From positions 3,162,001-3,226,000 of the forward strand of contig NZ_JBBOCA010000001.1 in the NCBI RefSeq assembly GCF_038002225.1: a DNA stretch of 64,000 nt, given 5' to 3'. A model generated the notes under the pieces. The model was not told where the DNA came from, ran no database searches, and saw only the letters and a program-made list of their open reading frames with translations. The translations under genes were made by a program, and so were the position numbers. This document shows, in pieces, positions 52,742-62,681 of this stretch (within the stretch, counting starts at the first letter, position 1; the number at the start of each line of letters is the position of its first letter). The stretch is from Paenibacillus sp. FSL R7-0204 (lineage in GTDB: Bacteria > Bacillota > Bacilli > Paenibacillales > Paenibacillaceae).

Positions 52742-53487
52742 GCAAGACAGACGGGTACAGTTATGTGGAGTATCTTCCCCGGGTGTTCCAGCAGAAAGCG
52801 GGGGAGCCGGATGAACAGTTTTTTCTGGGACGGTTCCTGAAGGCCTTCGAAGCCATGCTCTCGGGCAATACGGGGACGGCAGGCACGGAATCTGTGGGCA
52901 TGGAGGCTTTGCTGGACGGTTTGCATCAATACTTCGATCCGCAGACGGCTCCCTCGCAGTTTCTGCCCTGGCTTGCAGGCTGGGTAGGCCTCCAGTTGGC
53001 TGAAGGCGTGGAGTATGACGGTGAGGAGGATAACCAGGAGCGCACACTTGCCCCTACGCAGATTCTTCCGCTTGCGGACACCCGCAGCACCGTTAACCGC
53101 AAGCTGATCAGCAGCATCGTCCAGCTCTATAAGAAACGCGGAACCCTGGGCGGTCTGGCCGAATATTTGCAGGTTCACGCCGGTGAAGAGGCGGCCATCC
53201 ATATCTATAGCTACGAGGAGCCTGTCCGTCTCGGTAACTCCCGGCGTATAGGCATTAATACGATGGTCGGGGCGGCCGAGCCGAGCTACTTCTCCGTCCA
53301 TATCATCCTCCCGGCGTACAGCCGGAGCCTGCTGCAGCAGAAGGTGCGGAATCTGCAGGAGGTGATCCGGAAGGAGCGGCCCTTTTACACCAATTCCAGC
53401 TTGAATATTGAAGTTCCATCTATGCGTCTGGGGGTCTATGGGCGTGTGGGGATGGAGACCTTAGTCGGGGGTATGACAGAGCAATAG
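52738..53487 (+). CDS. Phage tail protein I-like baseplate protein
   Basis: 249 residues. YVEYLPRVFQQKAGEPDEQFFLGRFLKAFEAML, QFLPWLAGWVGLQL, NRKLISSIVQLYKKRGTLGGLAEYLQVHAG and RPFYTNSSLNIEVPSMRLGVYGRVGMETLVGG are typical of the P2 gpI-like family in eCIS loci. The protein connects baseplate wedge and tail fibre. It precedes the first fibre gene by 28 bases. Confidence 0.85.
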   Translation: MSKTDGYSYVEYLPRVFQQKAGEPDEQFFLGRFLKAFEAMLSGNTGTAGTESVGMEALLDGLHQYFDPQTAPSQFLPWLAGWVGLQLAEGVEYDGEEDNQERTLAPTQILPLADTRSTVNRKLISSIVQLYKKRGTLGGLAEYLQVHAGEEAAIHIYSYEEPVRLGNSRRIGINTMVGAAEPSYFSVHIILPAYSRSLLQQKVRNLQEVIRKERPFYTNSSLNIEVPSMRLGVYGRVGMETLVGGMTEQ

Positions 53488-53515
53488 AGATTATAGACCG
53501 GGAGGCAAGCGAATC

Positions 53516-56356
53516 ATGGGAAAAGAATTAAGAAGAATGCGCTACTTTGACGGGCTCTTCCTGAACGCTGAGGATTACATGCTCGATCAGGAATTTCACC
53601 TGCGCCTGCAGCGGCTGCATAACCGCTATCTGCATACCTGGGGGATTGTCTGCGGGCTCAAGGTACTGCCCTCTGCGAAGCCGGGGGAATCCATGAAGGT
53701 GAACATTGCAGAGGGGCTGGCCTTGAATCTGGTGCTGGTCAAGAACGGTGACAAGTATGAGAGCATCAGCCAGGAAATTCTGATCTATGAGGGGCATCCG
53801 GATAATCCGGTCAACCTCTCCGAGTATAACGCCAATGAGAATATCTACATCTGGGTCAGCTATGAGGAGGTGGGGGCTGAACGCAGCATCGAGCGTGGAC
53901 AAGGGGAACAGATCCATATCTGGGAGCGGGGGAAAATCAGTCACGGGACCACTAAGCCTGAGGGTACCGATACGATCCTTCTGGCCCGGGTGGTTCCCCG
54001 CACAGATGGGGCGGGTATTACCATCGACAGCACATGTATATACGATTACGACAGCGATGCGGCCCGGACGCCCATAAGAACCTATGCCGGTGCCGCCGGC
54101 AAGAAGCTGGTCACGGAGAAGCTGGTGATCCCGGCTCAGAGTGAGGACAGTATGGACAGCGCGGGGCTGAGTGAAGCTATTCTGGCGGCGATGCCGTCTA
54201 TGACTACACTGCAGGCTGGCAAAGTGCTGGAGATCAGAGCTCCCGAGACCCGCTTCACCGGGGCTATGAGCGTAGCCGGAGCGTTAACGATTGAGGGCGA
54301 GCTGATTCTGAAGAGCAAGGACAAGGCCCAGAGCGAGATGCGGATTATGAACAGCTTCGTTGAGGTGAACAGCCCCAACACGGACGACCCGAAGTATGTA
54401 TTCCCGGGTGCAAGAGATGGCGGTCTTGAGGTATACCGGGGTGACGGGGGCAAGCAAGACGCCAGGATTGTCTGGGTGGAGAAGGAGAAACGCTTCAAGG
54501 CGGGGATCGGTGAAGATCTTAAGGCAATCGCCTACGGCAATGAGTGGGACAGCCTGATCAAGTCTGAATTCGCTGATCTGCTGCACCGGCACAGCAAGCT
54601 TTCTTCGCCATCAGGCCTAAGCTTCGGTTTCACCGGGGCGGGCAAGCTGTACAGTGATGCCGATCTTGCCCTTCAGGATGAGAGAATCCTGCTGCTGAAA
54701 GGCACGAACCCGGACACGGTTGACCATTCGCATGGCCTCGGCTGGTTCGGAGCCGGGAAGCCCTTCGCTGCGGCAGAGGTAGAGGGGCCGGTATTATTTG
54801 GCGGCAGCGGCGGGGCACTCGGTACCCGGACGGTTAACGCCGACGGCTCCCATACAGATAAGCAGGCGCTCTCCTGGAACAAGAACGGCTATGTCGGCAT
54901 CGGCCCGCAGAAGCTGCTGGAGGATTCGCTGGATGTCGAGGGCAGCGTACGCCTGCTCAGCGGCCGGAACCCGCTCCGCTTCACCTCCGCCTGGACGGGC
55001 TTTCCCGACAAACAGACGAACGGTGCGGAGATCTGTAACGATACTACAGACTACAAGGCGCTGATGATAGTTGGCAATAACTCTGCCGGGCAGAAGAGAA
55101 AGGTCGCCATCTGGGACCGGCTGGATGTGAACGGATTTCTGTATGTGAACGGGACAATGCAGGCCTCCCAGGAGATTATTCCTAGCGCGGGGAACGGGGA
55201 GCACAGCGGCATTATATTCCCGGCCAATCCGGGTGGAGGCGGGTATGATCAGGCTTGGATCAAGTACTATCCCCGTACAGGCGAGGATTGCACGCTGGAG
55301 ATCGGTACCTCCAATGACAGGAGTGACCATATCTCTCTGATAGCTTCCGGCAACGTGGGCATCGGCACACTGGAGCCTGCGGACAAGCTGGACGTGGCAG
55401 GGGAAATGCGTATCCTGAGCGGGCAGAACCCGGTCCGATTCACCTCTGGATGGACAGGCTTCACGGGCCAATCGAAGAAGAATGCCGAGATCAGTAACGA
55501 TACCACGAACTACAATTCATTGATGATCGCGGGTAACGGGATGTCGGGAGTCCGCAGAGTCTCGATCTGGGACAATCTCGATGTCAATGGTTCCCTGCAG
55601 GTGAAGGGGGGCGCCTATATTGGCGGTGATCTCGAGATCAAAGGCAGCATCAAGACAGAGGTATTCAACTTCGCCGGCAAATTCAAAAAGCTGGATGTAG
55701 CTGAGGAATTCGCCGCCACTGTACGCTGCGCTGATTTCTACATCGGTTATCCCGGGCGCCGCGGGGCTCCCGGCCGGGCGCTAGTCGACAATGGCAGCCA
55801 TCTGGTGCTCAATTACGGCAACGACTGGTCCTATGCTTCTGTCCACAGCAGCCTGGAAGTGAGAAGTGCCCTGATCCCGAGCGCGGGCAGCGGCAACAAC
55901 GGGATTATCTTCCCGTCCGATCCCGGCGGCGGCAGCGGCGACTCGGCCTGGATCAAGTACTATCCGACCAGCGGGGAGAACTGCGTGCTGGACATCGGAG
56001 TCTCTAATGATGCCGGCGACCGCATCTATCTTCATGCCAGCGGCGGGGTCTATGCCAACGGCAGCATGTACTGGTGGTCTTCGCGCGAGCTGAAGGACAA
56101 TATTGCGGATATTCCGGTCAAGGAAGCGAAGCAGCTGCTGGAGGGGCTAAATCCGGTCTCTTTTAAATACAAAGGAGGCACTAAGCAAAAGACCCTCGGC
56201 TTCATTGCGGAGGAAGTACCGGCTGTTCTGGCCGATCCGGAGCAGCGGGCGATCAGCGGGATGGATATCATTGCCGTTCTGACCAGCGTGATGAAGGATC
56301 AGCAGAAAGCGATCACAAGAATGCAAAAACAAATCGACACCCTGCAGGGTGCCTAA
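53516..56356 (+). CDS. Tail fibre 1 with S74 chaperone domain
   Basis: 946 residues. The N-terminal 150 (KELRRMRYFDGLFLNAEDYMLDQEFH, RYLHTWGIVCGLKVLP, AEGLALN) form an eCIS attachment domain shared with fibre 2. The middle contains two copies of a 'RLLSGRNPLRFTSAWTGF...DTTDYKALMIVGN...WDRLDVNG' module, 'AWIKYYPRTGEDCTLEIG' strands and one GLEVYRG...IVW module. The last 90 residues are the intramolecular chaperone of endosialidase family (SSRELKDNIADIPVKEAKQLL, KTLGFIAEEVPAVL, MDIIAVLTSVMKDQQKAI), with the Ser and Lys that let it cleave itself off after trimerisation. Receptor unknown. Confidence 0.85.
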   Translation: MGKELRRMRYFDGLFLNAEDYMLDQEFHLRLQRLHNRYLHTWGIVCGLKVLPSAKPGESMKVNIAEGLALNLVLVKNGDKYESISQEILIYEGHPDNPVNLSEYNANENIYIWVSYEEVGAERSIERGQGEQIHIWERGKISHGTTKPEGTDTILLARVVPRTDGAGITIDSTCIYDYDSDAARTPIRTYAGAAGKKLVTEKLVIPAQSEDSMDSAGLSEAILAAMPSMTTLQAGKVLEIRAPETRFTGAMSVAGALTIEGELILKSKDKAQSEMRIMNSFVEVNSPNTDDPKYVFPGARDGGLEVYRGDGGKQDARIVWVEKEKRFKAGIGEDLKAIAYGNEWDSLIKSEFADLLHRHSKLSSPSGLSFGFTGAGKLYSDADLALQDERILLLKGTNPDTVDHSHGLGWFGAGKPFAAAEVEGPVLFGGSGGALGTRTVNADGSHTDKQALSWNKNGYVGIGPQKLLEDSLDVEGSVRLLSGRNPLRFTSAWTGFPDKQTNGAEICNDTTDYKALMIVGNNSAGQKRKVAIWDRLDVNGFLYVNGTMQASQEIIPSAGNGEHSGIIFPANPGGGGYDQAWIKYYPRTGEDCTLEIGTSNDRSDHISLIASGNVGIGTLEPADKLDVAGEMRILSGQNPVRFTSGWTGFTGQSKKNAEISNDTTNYNSLMIAGNGMSGVRRVSIWDNLDVNGSLQVKGGAYIGGDLEIKGSIKTEVFNFAGKFKKLDVAEEFAATVRCADFYIGYPGRRGAPGRALVDNGSHLVLNYGNDWSYASVHSSLEVRSALIPSAGSGNNGIIFPSDPGGGSGDSAWIKYYPTSGENCVLDIGVSNDAGDRIYLHASGGVYANGSMYWWSSRELKDNIADIPVKEAKQLLEGLNPVSFKYKGGTKQKTLGFIAEEVPAVLADPEQRAISGMDIIAVLTSVMKDQQKAITRMQKQIDTLQGA

Positions 56357-56375
56357 ACCTTAGGAGGATGAACTC

Positions 56376-56558
56376 ATGAAAGAACAATTAGAAGCACGCA
56401 TGAACGAACTGAAGGCAGAGCTTGAATCCGGGCGGCAGATGATCCAGGAGCTGGACGAGAAGCGTACCAATCTGGGATATACCTTAACACGCATCAGCGG
56501 GGCAATCCAGGTGCTTGAGGAGCTGGCTGCCGCAGAAGAGGAGTCCGTTCAGGCCTAA
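56376..56558 (+). CDS. Small coiled-coil protein between the fibres
   Basis: 60 residues behind TTAGGAGGATGAACTC. The sequence is one continuous charged heptad-like helix (ARMNELKAELESGRQMIQELDEK, LTRISGAIQVLEELAAAEEES). It is similar in layout to small phage proteins that chaperone fibre assembly, but no family is recognised. It lies in the fibre operon with 17-bp and 38-bp gaps to its neighbours. Confidence 0.7.
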   Translation: MKEQLEARMNELKAELESGRQMIQELDEKRTNLGYTLTRISGAIQVLEELAAAEEESVQA

Positions 56559-56596
56559 GCTAGCTGTAACTATGAAGAGCCGGGAGGAGTGGGATT

Positions 56597-59500
56597 GTGC
56601 CAAAGGATATGAAACGCATGAATTATTTCAACGGGCTGCTGCTGAAGGAAGAGGATCTGACGCTGGATCAGAATTACCATAAGCGTGTGCGGCAGCTGCA
56701 TAACCGTCATTTTCATGATTGGGGAGTCGTGGATGGCCTTAAGGTCACCATGCGGGACGGGATAACCGTTGAGATCGCTCCGGGCTTTGCCCTCAACCGT
56801 GTCACCGACCCGGAGCACAATGAGGAGATCAGCCAGGAAATTATGGTCAGTGACGCTCACCCGGATCGGGTGATTAATCTCTCCGGGTACAGCACTTCGG
56901 ATCAGATCTATATTTCTATCAGCTATAAGGAAAAGCTGACGGATACAGATCTGCTCAAGGGAGGAGGCAACCCCATCCATGTGCTGGAGCAGGCGAACAT
57001 TGATATAAGCTCCCGGAAGCCCGCAGATGTACACCAGAATATCCTGCTGGCCCGTGTGAATCTGAAGCATTCCCAGGACGGGTCCTTAACGATCGGCGGG
57101 ATCTATGAGACGGATGTAGACGGGTCTCAGCTTGTGACCAGGGCCGCTGGCGGGACGGTGCTTAAGGCGGATCAGATCATTATCGGCAAAGAGAAGAAGC
57201 CCGAAACGCCCTTCCTCAGCAACTCGAAGGACCTGGACGGCGAGGAAGGGAGCCGGCTTAATGTTCACGCTGTGCTGACAGAGTTCACTGGCGACATCAA
57301 GGCCGGGGCCATCAGCACTTATGGATCAGTGGATATAGACGGCGCGTTATCTGTAACCTCGGGTAGCGCAGCGGTGTTCAAGGTGAATGAGTCCGGCGAT
57401 TTGGAGGTCTCCGGCGCGTCAACCATGGAGGGTCCTTTCTCCGCGAAGCAAGGGATTGAAGTCAGCGGGGGGATGGCGATGCTGGATGTTCCCCAGGTTA
57501 TCATCGGCGGAAGCAAGGTCACCTTGAATCAGAATGCGGCTGAAGATGACCGGATGGGGATCGAGATCCTGCGCAAGGATCATTCCAGCGCCAAGCTGCA
57601 ATGGGATGAGAAGAATAAGAGCTGGATGATTGGAACCGAAGTGCAGGCGGGTGACGATGCCAGCGGATTGTTCAAGGTGGCTTATGGAGCAGACTGGGAG
57701 CAGCTGCATCACGGTGCGAATGCGGATAGTCTGCATAGCCATAGCCAGCTGATGGCTGCGGATGGCAAGCCGTCACTTCGCACGGACAACGAGGGGACGG
57801 TCCTGGTTGACCGGGGAATGAGCGTATCCGGGACACTGGTATCCCAGAAGGATGGCCTGGAGGTCTTCCGGGGAGCCACGCTGCCTAATGCCAAGATAGC
57901 CTGGAATGAAGCCGCGAAATCCTGGCAGACCGGCACCGTGAGCGGGGATATGACCAATATTCCTGACGGGAAGCAGTGGGAGGAGCTGACCGGCGGCAAC
58001 CGGAACGCAGATGCTCTGCATACCCACAGGCAGTTCCATAACGAAGACAAGAGCCTGCTTGCGCTGGAGATCGGTGCGGACGGCAATGTGAATATCCCCC
58101 ATGAGCTGATGGTCGGCGAGACCCTGACCGTGAATAAGCTGATTGTCCGGGAAGAAGAGGTGGTCATCCGGAAGGTTGAGCAGGAGGTAGCAGACAGCTT
58201 CCTTACGGTCAATAAGGCGGAAGACCACACAGCTCTGGGTAACAAGGGAGGGCTGGATGTCTACCGGGGCAGCCAGCTTCCGGCAGCACGCATGGAGTGG
58301 AATGAAGCAGACCGCAAGTGGAGAATCGGGCTTGAAGGCAGCATGTCCGACATTCCCTACGGGAACAAATGGGACACACTGACCAGCGGGGCTGTGGCGG
58401 ATGCTTCCCACAAGCACAGCACACTGAGTACGCCGTCCGGCGGAACGATTCTGTCGGCAGACGCCCAGGGACGGCTGTCCGCATCCGGGAATATGGAGCT
58501 CGGCGGTACGCTGCTGGCTAAGGGCAGTACCACGCTGAAGTCCGACCTGAGTGTTGGAGGATCGGCTACGATTGAAGGAAATCTGACGGTCAAGGGCACC
58601 ACTACCTTCGTCAAAAAGGAAGATCTGGTGGTGGTCAGCAACCGGATTGAGCTCAATAAATTCGAGGGGAATAGTTCCTCCCTGAAGCAGAGCAGCATTG
58701 AGGTCTACCGGGGCAAGCTGAACCCGAGCGCCAAGCTGCTCTGGGACGAGACGGATGGCAGATGGAAGCTGGGACTCGGCGATGAACTGTCCAATATTGC
58801 CTATGGGAGTAATTGGGACGCGTTGACCGGAGGGGTCAGCTCGGATGCAGATGGCCTGCACCGGCACAATTCCCTGAGCGATAGCATGGGCAACACGGCT
58901 GTCCAGGTTACTGCAGACGGTGATTTTGAAATGATCAATGATGCTGAGGTGCAGGGCTCCCTGACCGTCAATAACGGGGCGGAAGTCAGCGGAGGTCTGG
59001 CGGTTCAGGGCCTGGTTAAGGTAGACGGCAATCTGATCGTCAAAGGCACCACGACCACGCTTAACCGTGAGGATCTGGTCGTCACCAATAACGTCATTGA
59101 GATCAACAAATTCGCAGGGGATACCCCGCCAGCCGCCGAGAGCGGCATTGAAGTGTTCCGGGGAGAATCGCAGCCGCCGGCCAGAATGTTCTGGAACGAA
59201 AGCGAGCGGAAGTGGAAGGTGGGTATCGGAAATTCGCTGGAGAATGTCGCCAGCGGCAGCTCCTGGGACAAGCTGACACAGATGGCGAGTGCGGATGCTC
59301 TGCATCTTCATAGCCAGCTGTACAATCCGAAGAGTGACATCCTGGCACTCAGCGCCAGCGCCGGAGGGGATGTGGATATTCACCATGACTTGACGGTGGG
59401 CAGCAATCTGACGGTAGCCGGAGAGCTGGAGATCCGGGGGGCCTCGGCCAAAATTGCCACAGATGAGCTGGATATCGGCAGTCCCTGGATTACCCTTAAT

Positions 59501-62473
59501 AAGGTTGGTGGAACAGTCAAGTCGCTTGCGGGTAGCGGACTTGAGATCTATCGCGGCCCGGATCAGAATCCGGTCAAGCTCGCCTGGGATGAGGTCAAGG
59601 ACCAGTGGCAGCTGGCAACACCTGCGGATAGTGCGGCGGTAGTAGTGGATTCATCCGGCAATATCCAGGCGTCCGGTGCAGTGAAGGCTGCAGGTGCTGC
59701 GATTACAGGAGCCGTTACTGCCGCCAGTGCGGCAATTGCAGGAACAGTGACGGTCGGAGACGGCATTGAGGTGCTGCAAGGCACCGAGACTAATGCGCAG
59801 ATCAAGTGGGCTAAGGACCGCTGGAAGCTGGGTACTGCCGGCAGAACGGTTCTCAGCCTGACCCGCAGCGGCAAGATGGGGGTGGGCACGGATAATCCGA
59901 CCGAAGTCCTGGATGTGGCAGGCAAGGCGGTTTTCCGGACGGAGACAGAGGTCTCTGGCGCGGCATCCTTCTCAGGTAAGCTGACCGCTCATAGTGATGC
60001 TGTATTTGAAGGCCCCGCTACTTTTAACAAAGGGATTAATGCAGCGGGTGCCGTGATTAGCAATCATGCGGTGGTGTCCGGGAATGTGACTGCCGGAGGG
60101 TTCGAGGCTCCGCGCGGTCTGGATAAAGACGGCAACCCTAAGAAGAATGCACGGATCTACTGGAATAATGAGCTGAATTCTTGGTTCTATGGCGATGGGG
60201 ACAAGTTCGCTGAGTTCGGCACCGGGAAGGGCGGCCAGCATCAACTCTACAATTCACTTGGCAATGCGGTTACCTTGTCTTCGGATGCAAAGGGTTATAT
60301 CGGCATCGGAACCACAGTTCCGCTGGCCCTGCTGGATGTTAGAGCAACTGGCGGAGATAGCTTGTTCAGTGTTACCAAAGACGGAGAGGTCGGCATCGGA
60401 ACCGTGACTCCGCAGGCGCTTCTGGATGTGAAGGTACCAGGCAAAGACAGCTTGTTCATGGTTACCAAAAGTGGAGAGGTCGGCATTGGAACCTTAAGCC
60501 CTGACCCTAAGTCCAAGCTGGATGTTCAAGGCAATACAGTAATCCGCGGGGAGCTTAGTGCAGTTAGCGCCTCCATCTCCAAGGATCTGACGGTGAACGG
60601 AAATCTGACGGTGAATGGCGATGTCGTGACGATCAACGCGGCTGAGCTTGAGATTGAGGACAGCATTATAAGAGTTAACAAATATGATCCTAAGAGTGAT
60701 CACATTGTCCAAAATGCCGGTCTGGAGGTATTCCGCGGCGGCACCGCTCTTCCAGCCCAGCTGCTATGGGATGAGACTGCCGATGAATGGCTGGCCGGAG
60801 TCTCAGATACCCTGAAGGTCATAGAGTTCAAAGGTCATATCCACCCCGAGTATGCTGCTCTGGCGGAGGCGATCACTGTTGACGAAGGCAATGTCGGGAT
60901 TGGCACGGATGCCCGGGCCGCTAAGCTGGAGGTCAAAGGGAATGCCGTTGTCAGCGGATCATTGACGGTTACAGAGGCTTCATTAAGCGGCGGCTTGGCG
61001 GCAGCAAATGCAACGATCAGCGGCTTGGCTGCACTTAAGGAGGTCACCGTCAGCGGAGGTTTCACAGCTCAGGATGCCGCCATCACCGGCGATCTTACGG
61101 TCAGTAAGGGAATTGCAGTGGACAGAGGAACGGATCAGAAGGCACAGCTGCTCTGGGATGATGCCCAGAAGGTCTGGACGGCGGGTATTGAAGGAAGCAT
61201 GAAACAGCTATCCTACAGCGGTCATACACACCAGGAGCTGTCGGAGCTGACCGGGGTGCTGAAGATCGCCTCCGGGAATGTCGGCATCGGCACCGCCGCT
61301 CCAGCCGCCAAGCTTGAGGTGAACGGCAATGCGGTGGTATCCGGGCTTATGACCGTTACAGATGCGGCAGTCAGCGGCAAGTTAACGGCTGCGGATGCCG
61401 AATGTAGCGGAATGCTCCGCGCGAAGGATGCTGAAGTTACGGGAAGCCTTACGCTTAGCCGGGGGATTGATGTGGGTAGGGGAACCGGTGCCAAGGCACA
61501 GATTGTATGGAACGAAGAGATGGCTGAATGGCAGCTGGGGCTTGCAGGCAGCCTGAAGCAGCTCTCGTACAGCGGTCATACGCATAAGGAGCTTACGGAT
61601 CTGAATGCTGTGCTGAAGGTGTCCTCGGGCAATATCGGAATCGGCACCGCCGCTCCAGCCGCCAAGCTGGATGTGAGCGGTAATGCGGCGGTATCCGGTA
61701 GATTAACCGTCTCTGACGCTGTTGTGAACGGGGCGTTAACCGTGAAGAACGCAGTGATCGACACGTTACTAAAGGCAGCGGATGCCGAATTTACAGGAAC
61801 GTTCAACGCGCAGGACGCCGCCTTCACAGGTACATTGTCAGCGAAGGAACTAACCCTCAGTGATACACTGAACGTGAAGGATGCCATGATCAGCGGCAGC
61901 CTGACGGTTACCCGGGGGATCGAGCTGGACCGGGGCAAGGATAAGAAGGCACAGATTCTCTGGGATACTACGGCAAATGCATGGCAGGCGGGCATTGAGG
62001 GAAATATGCAGAAGCTGGTCTGCCAGGATGCCGACTATGATGAACTGGTCCAGGTGGCGGGCGCATTGACACTAGATTCCAGCAGCAATGTCGGCATTGG
62101 TAAAGCGCCCGCAGATAACTACAAGCTGGATGTGAACGGCAACCTGCGGGCAACGAACTTCGCACAGACCTCCTCCCGGACCTACAAGGAGAACATTGCC
62201 AGCCTGCCGGTGAAGAAGGCGCTGGAGCTGCTGAACAAGCTGAAGCCGGTGACCTTCAACTACAAGACGGAGAACGGCAAGCAGCAGAATATCGGCTTCA
62301 TCGCCGAGGATGTGCCACAGATTTTCTCCACTGCGGATCACAAGTCTGTAGTACTGATGGACATTATCGGTGTACTGACCACGGTAGTTCAGAAGCAGCA
62401 GAAGGAAGCTCAAGACATGCGCAAGCAGGTAAATGAGCTCAAGGTTCAGGTTACGGCCTTGGCCGGCGCTTAA
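56597..62473 (+). CDS. Giant tail fibre 2 with 12 repeat modules and S74 chaperone
   Basis: 1958 residues, GTG start behind CGGGAGGAGTGGGATT. The N-terminus (KDMKRMNYFNGLLLKEEDLTLDQNYHK, HFHDWGVVDGLKVT) is the same attachment domain as fibre 1. From residue about 330 to 1850 a module 'G-I/L-EVxRG...AxxxWxExxxxWxxG' recurs about 12 times, separated by predicted shaft segments (AxISGxLTVxGxATIEGNLTVKGT) and, towards the end, NVGIGTxAPAAKLEVNGN units. The C-terminus is an S74 chaperone (SSRTYKENIASLPVKKALELLNKL, NIGFIAEDVPQIFS). At this length it would be a very long trimeric fibre, probably deciding target range. Confidence 0.85.
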   Translation: MPKDMKRMNYFNGLLLKEEDLTLDQNYHKRVRQLHNRHFHDWGVVDGLKVTMRDGITVEIAPGFALNRVTDPEHNEEISQEIMVSDAHPDRVINLSGYSTSDQIYISISYKEKLTDTDLLKGGGNPIHVLEQANIDISSRKPADVHQNILLARVNLKHSQDGSLTIGGIYETDVDGSQLVTRAAGGTVLKADQIIIGKEKKPETPFLSNSKDLDGEEGSRLNVHAVLTEFTGDIKAGAISTYGSVDIDGALSVTSGSAAVFKVNESGDLEVSGASTMEGPFSAKQGIEVSGGMAMLDVPQVIIGGSKVTLNQNAAEDDRMGIEILRKDHSSAKLQWDEKNKSWMIGTEVQAGDDASGLFKVAYGADWEQLHHGANADSLHSHSQLMAADGKPSLRTDNEGTVLVDRGMSVSGTLVSQKDGLEVFRGATLPNAKIAWNEAAKSWQTGTVSGDMTNIPDGKQWEELTGGNRNADALHTHRQFHNEDKSLLALEIGADGNVNIPHELMVGETLTVNKLIVREEEVVIRKVEQEVADSFLTVNKAEDHTALGNKGGLDVYRGSQLPAARMEWNEADRKWRIGLEGSMSDIPYGNKWDTLTSGAVADASHKHSTLSTPSGGTILSADAQGRLSASGNMELGGTLLAKGSTTLKSDLSVGGSATIEGNLTVKGTTTFVKKEDLVVVSNRIELNKFEGNSSSLKQSSIEVYRGKLNPSAKLLWDETDGRWKLGLGDELSNIAYGSNWDALTGGVSSDADGLHRHNSLSDSMGNTAVQVTADGDFEMINDAEVQGSLTVNNGAEVSGGLAVQGLVKVDGNLIVKGTTTTLNREDLVVTNNVIEINKFAGDTPPAAESGIEVFRGESQPPARMFWNESERKWKVGIGNSLENVASGSSWDKLTQMASADALHLHSQLYNPKSDILALSASAGGDVDIHHDLTVGSNLTVAGELEIRGASAKIATDELDIGSPWITLNKVGGTVKSLAGSGLEIYRGPDQNPVKLAWDEVKDQWQLATPADSAAVVVDSSGNIQASGAVKAAGAAITGAVTAASAAIAGTVTVGDGIEVLQGTETNAQIKWAKDRWKLGTAGRTVLSLTRSGKMGVGTDNPTEVLDVAGKAVFRTETEVSGAASFSGKLTAHSDAVFEGPATFNKGINAAGAVISNHAVVSGNVTAGGFEAPRGLDKDGNPKKNARIYWNNELNSWFYGDGDKFAEFGTGKGGQHQLYNSLGNAVTLSSDAKGYIGIGTTVPLALLDVRATGGDSLFSVTKDGEVGIGTVTPQALLDVKVPGKDSLFMVTKSGEVGIGTLSPDPKSKLDVQGNTVIRGELSAVSASISKDLTVNGNLTVNGDVVTINAAELEIEDSIIRVNKYDPKSDHIVQNAGLEVFRGGTALPAQLLWDETADEWLAGVSDTLKVIEFKGHIHPEYAALAEAITVDEGNVGIGTDARAAKLEVKGNAVVSGSLTVTEASLSGGLAAANATISGLAALKEVTVSGGFTAQDAAITGDLTVSKGIAVDRGTDQKAQLLWDDAQKVWTAGIEGSMKQLSYSGHTHQELSELTGVLKIASGNVGIGTAAPAAKLEVNGNAVVSGLMTVTDAAVSGKLTAADAECSGMLRAKDAEVTGSLTLSRGIDVGRGTGAKAQIVWNEEMAEWQLGLAGSLKQLSYSGHTHKELTDLNAVLKVSSGNIGIGTAAPAAKLDVSGNAAVSGRLTVSDAVVNGALTVKNAVIDTLLKAADAEFTGTFNAQDAAFTGTLSAKELTLSDTLNVKDAMISGSLTVTRGIELDRGKDKKAQILWDTTANAWQAGIEGNMQKLVCQDADYDELVQVAGALTLDSSSNVGIGKAPADNYKLDVNGNLRATNFAQTSSRTYKENIASLPVKKALELLNKLKPVTFNYKTENGKQQNIGFIAEDVPQIFSTADHKSVVLMDIIGVLTTVVQKQQKEAQDMRKQVNELKVQVTALAGA

Positions 62474-62501
62474 TGGCAACAACTCCTCAGCACATAAGGT
62501 G

Positions 62502-62549
62502 AACGAAGCAGCTCCTGCCGCAATTATGCCGCAGGAGCTGCTTCGTTTG
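62502..62549. terminator. Strong terminator closing the eCIS operon
   Basis: A perfect 17-bp stem (62502-62518 with 62531-62547) and a 12-base loop, right after the last fibre gene. The T-run is short on the plus strand. Nothing else is visible in 62550-62681. Confidence 0.7.
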
Positions 62550-62681
62550 GAAGAATACCCTAGTCATTTCTTGCTGCATTCCAATCATGGGTGGATTCTC
62601 CTCTCCAGATGAATACAGTCTGGCATTAATAATCTGGTCTCCATCCTATAACAGCTTCACTGACAGAGGCTGTCAGTAAGT

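Noticed and set aside
57773..59386. 537-codon open frame on the minus strand
   Set aside because: It lies wholly opposite the giant fibre gene, whose repeats keep the antisense frame open. The product has no recognisable domain and no ribosome site.
37031..62473. Prophage or tailed-phage remnant
   Set aside because: No terminase, portal, capsid, integrase or replication genes. The presence of an eCIS-type AAA+ ATPase, DUF4255, DUF6760 and LysM hub fits an eCIS.
37031..62473. Type VI secretion system
   Set aside because: No TssJLM membrane complex and no ClpV disaggregase; Gram-positive context and LysM hub, two tube genes and fibres argue for a free particle.
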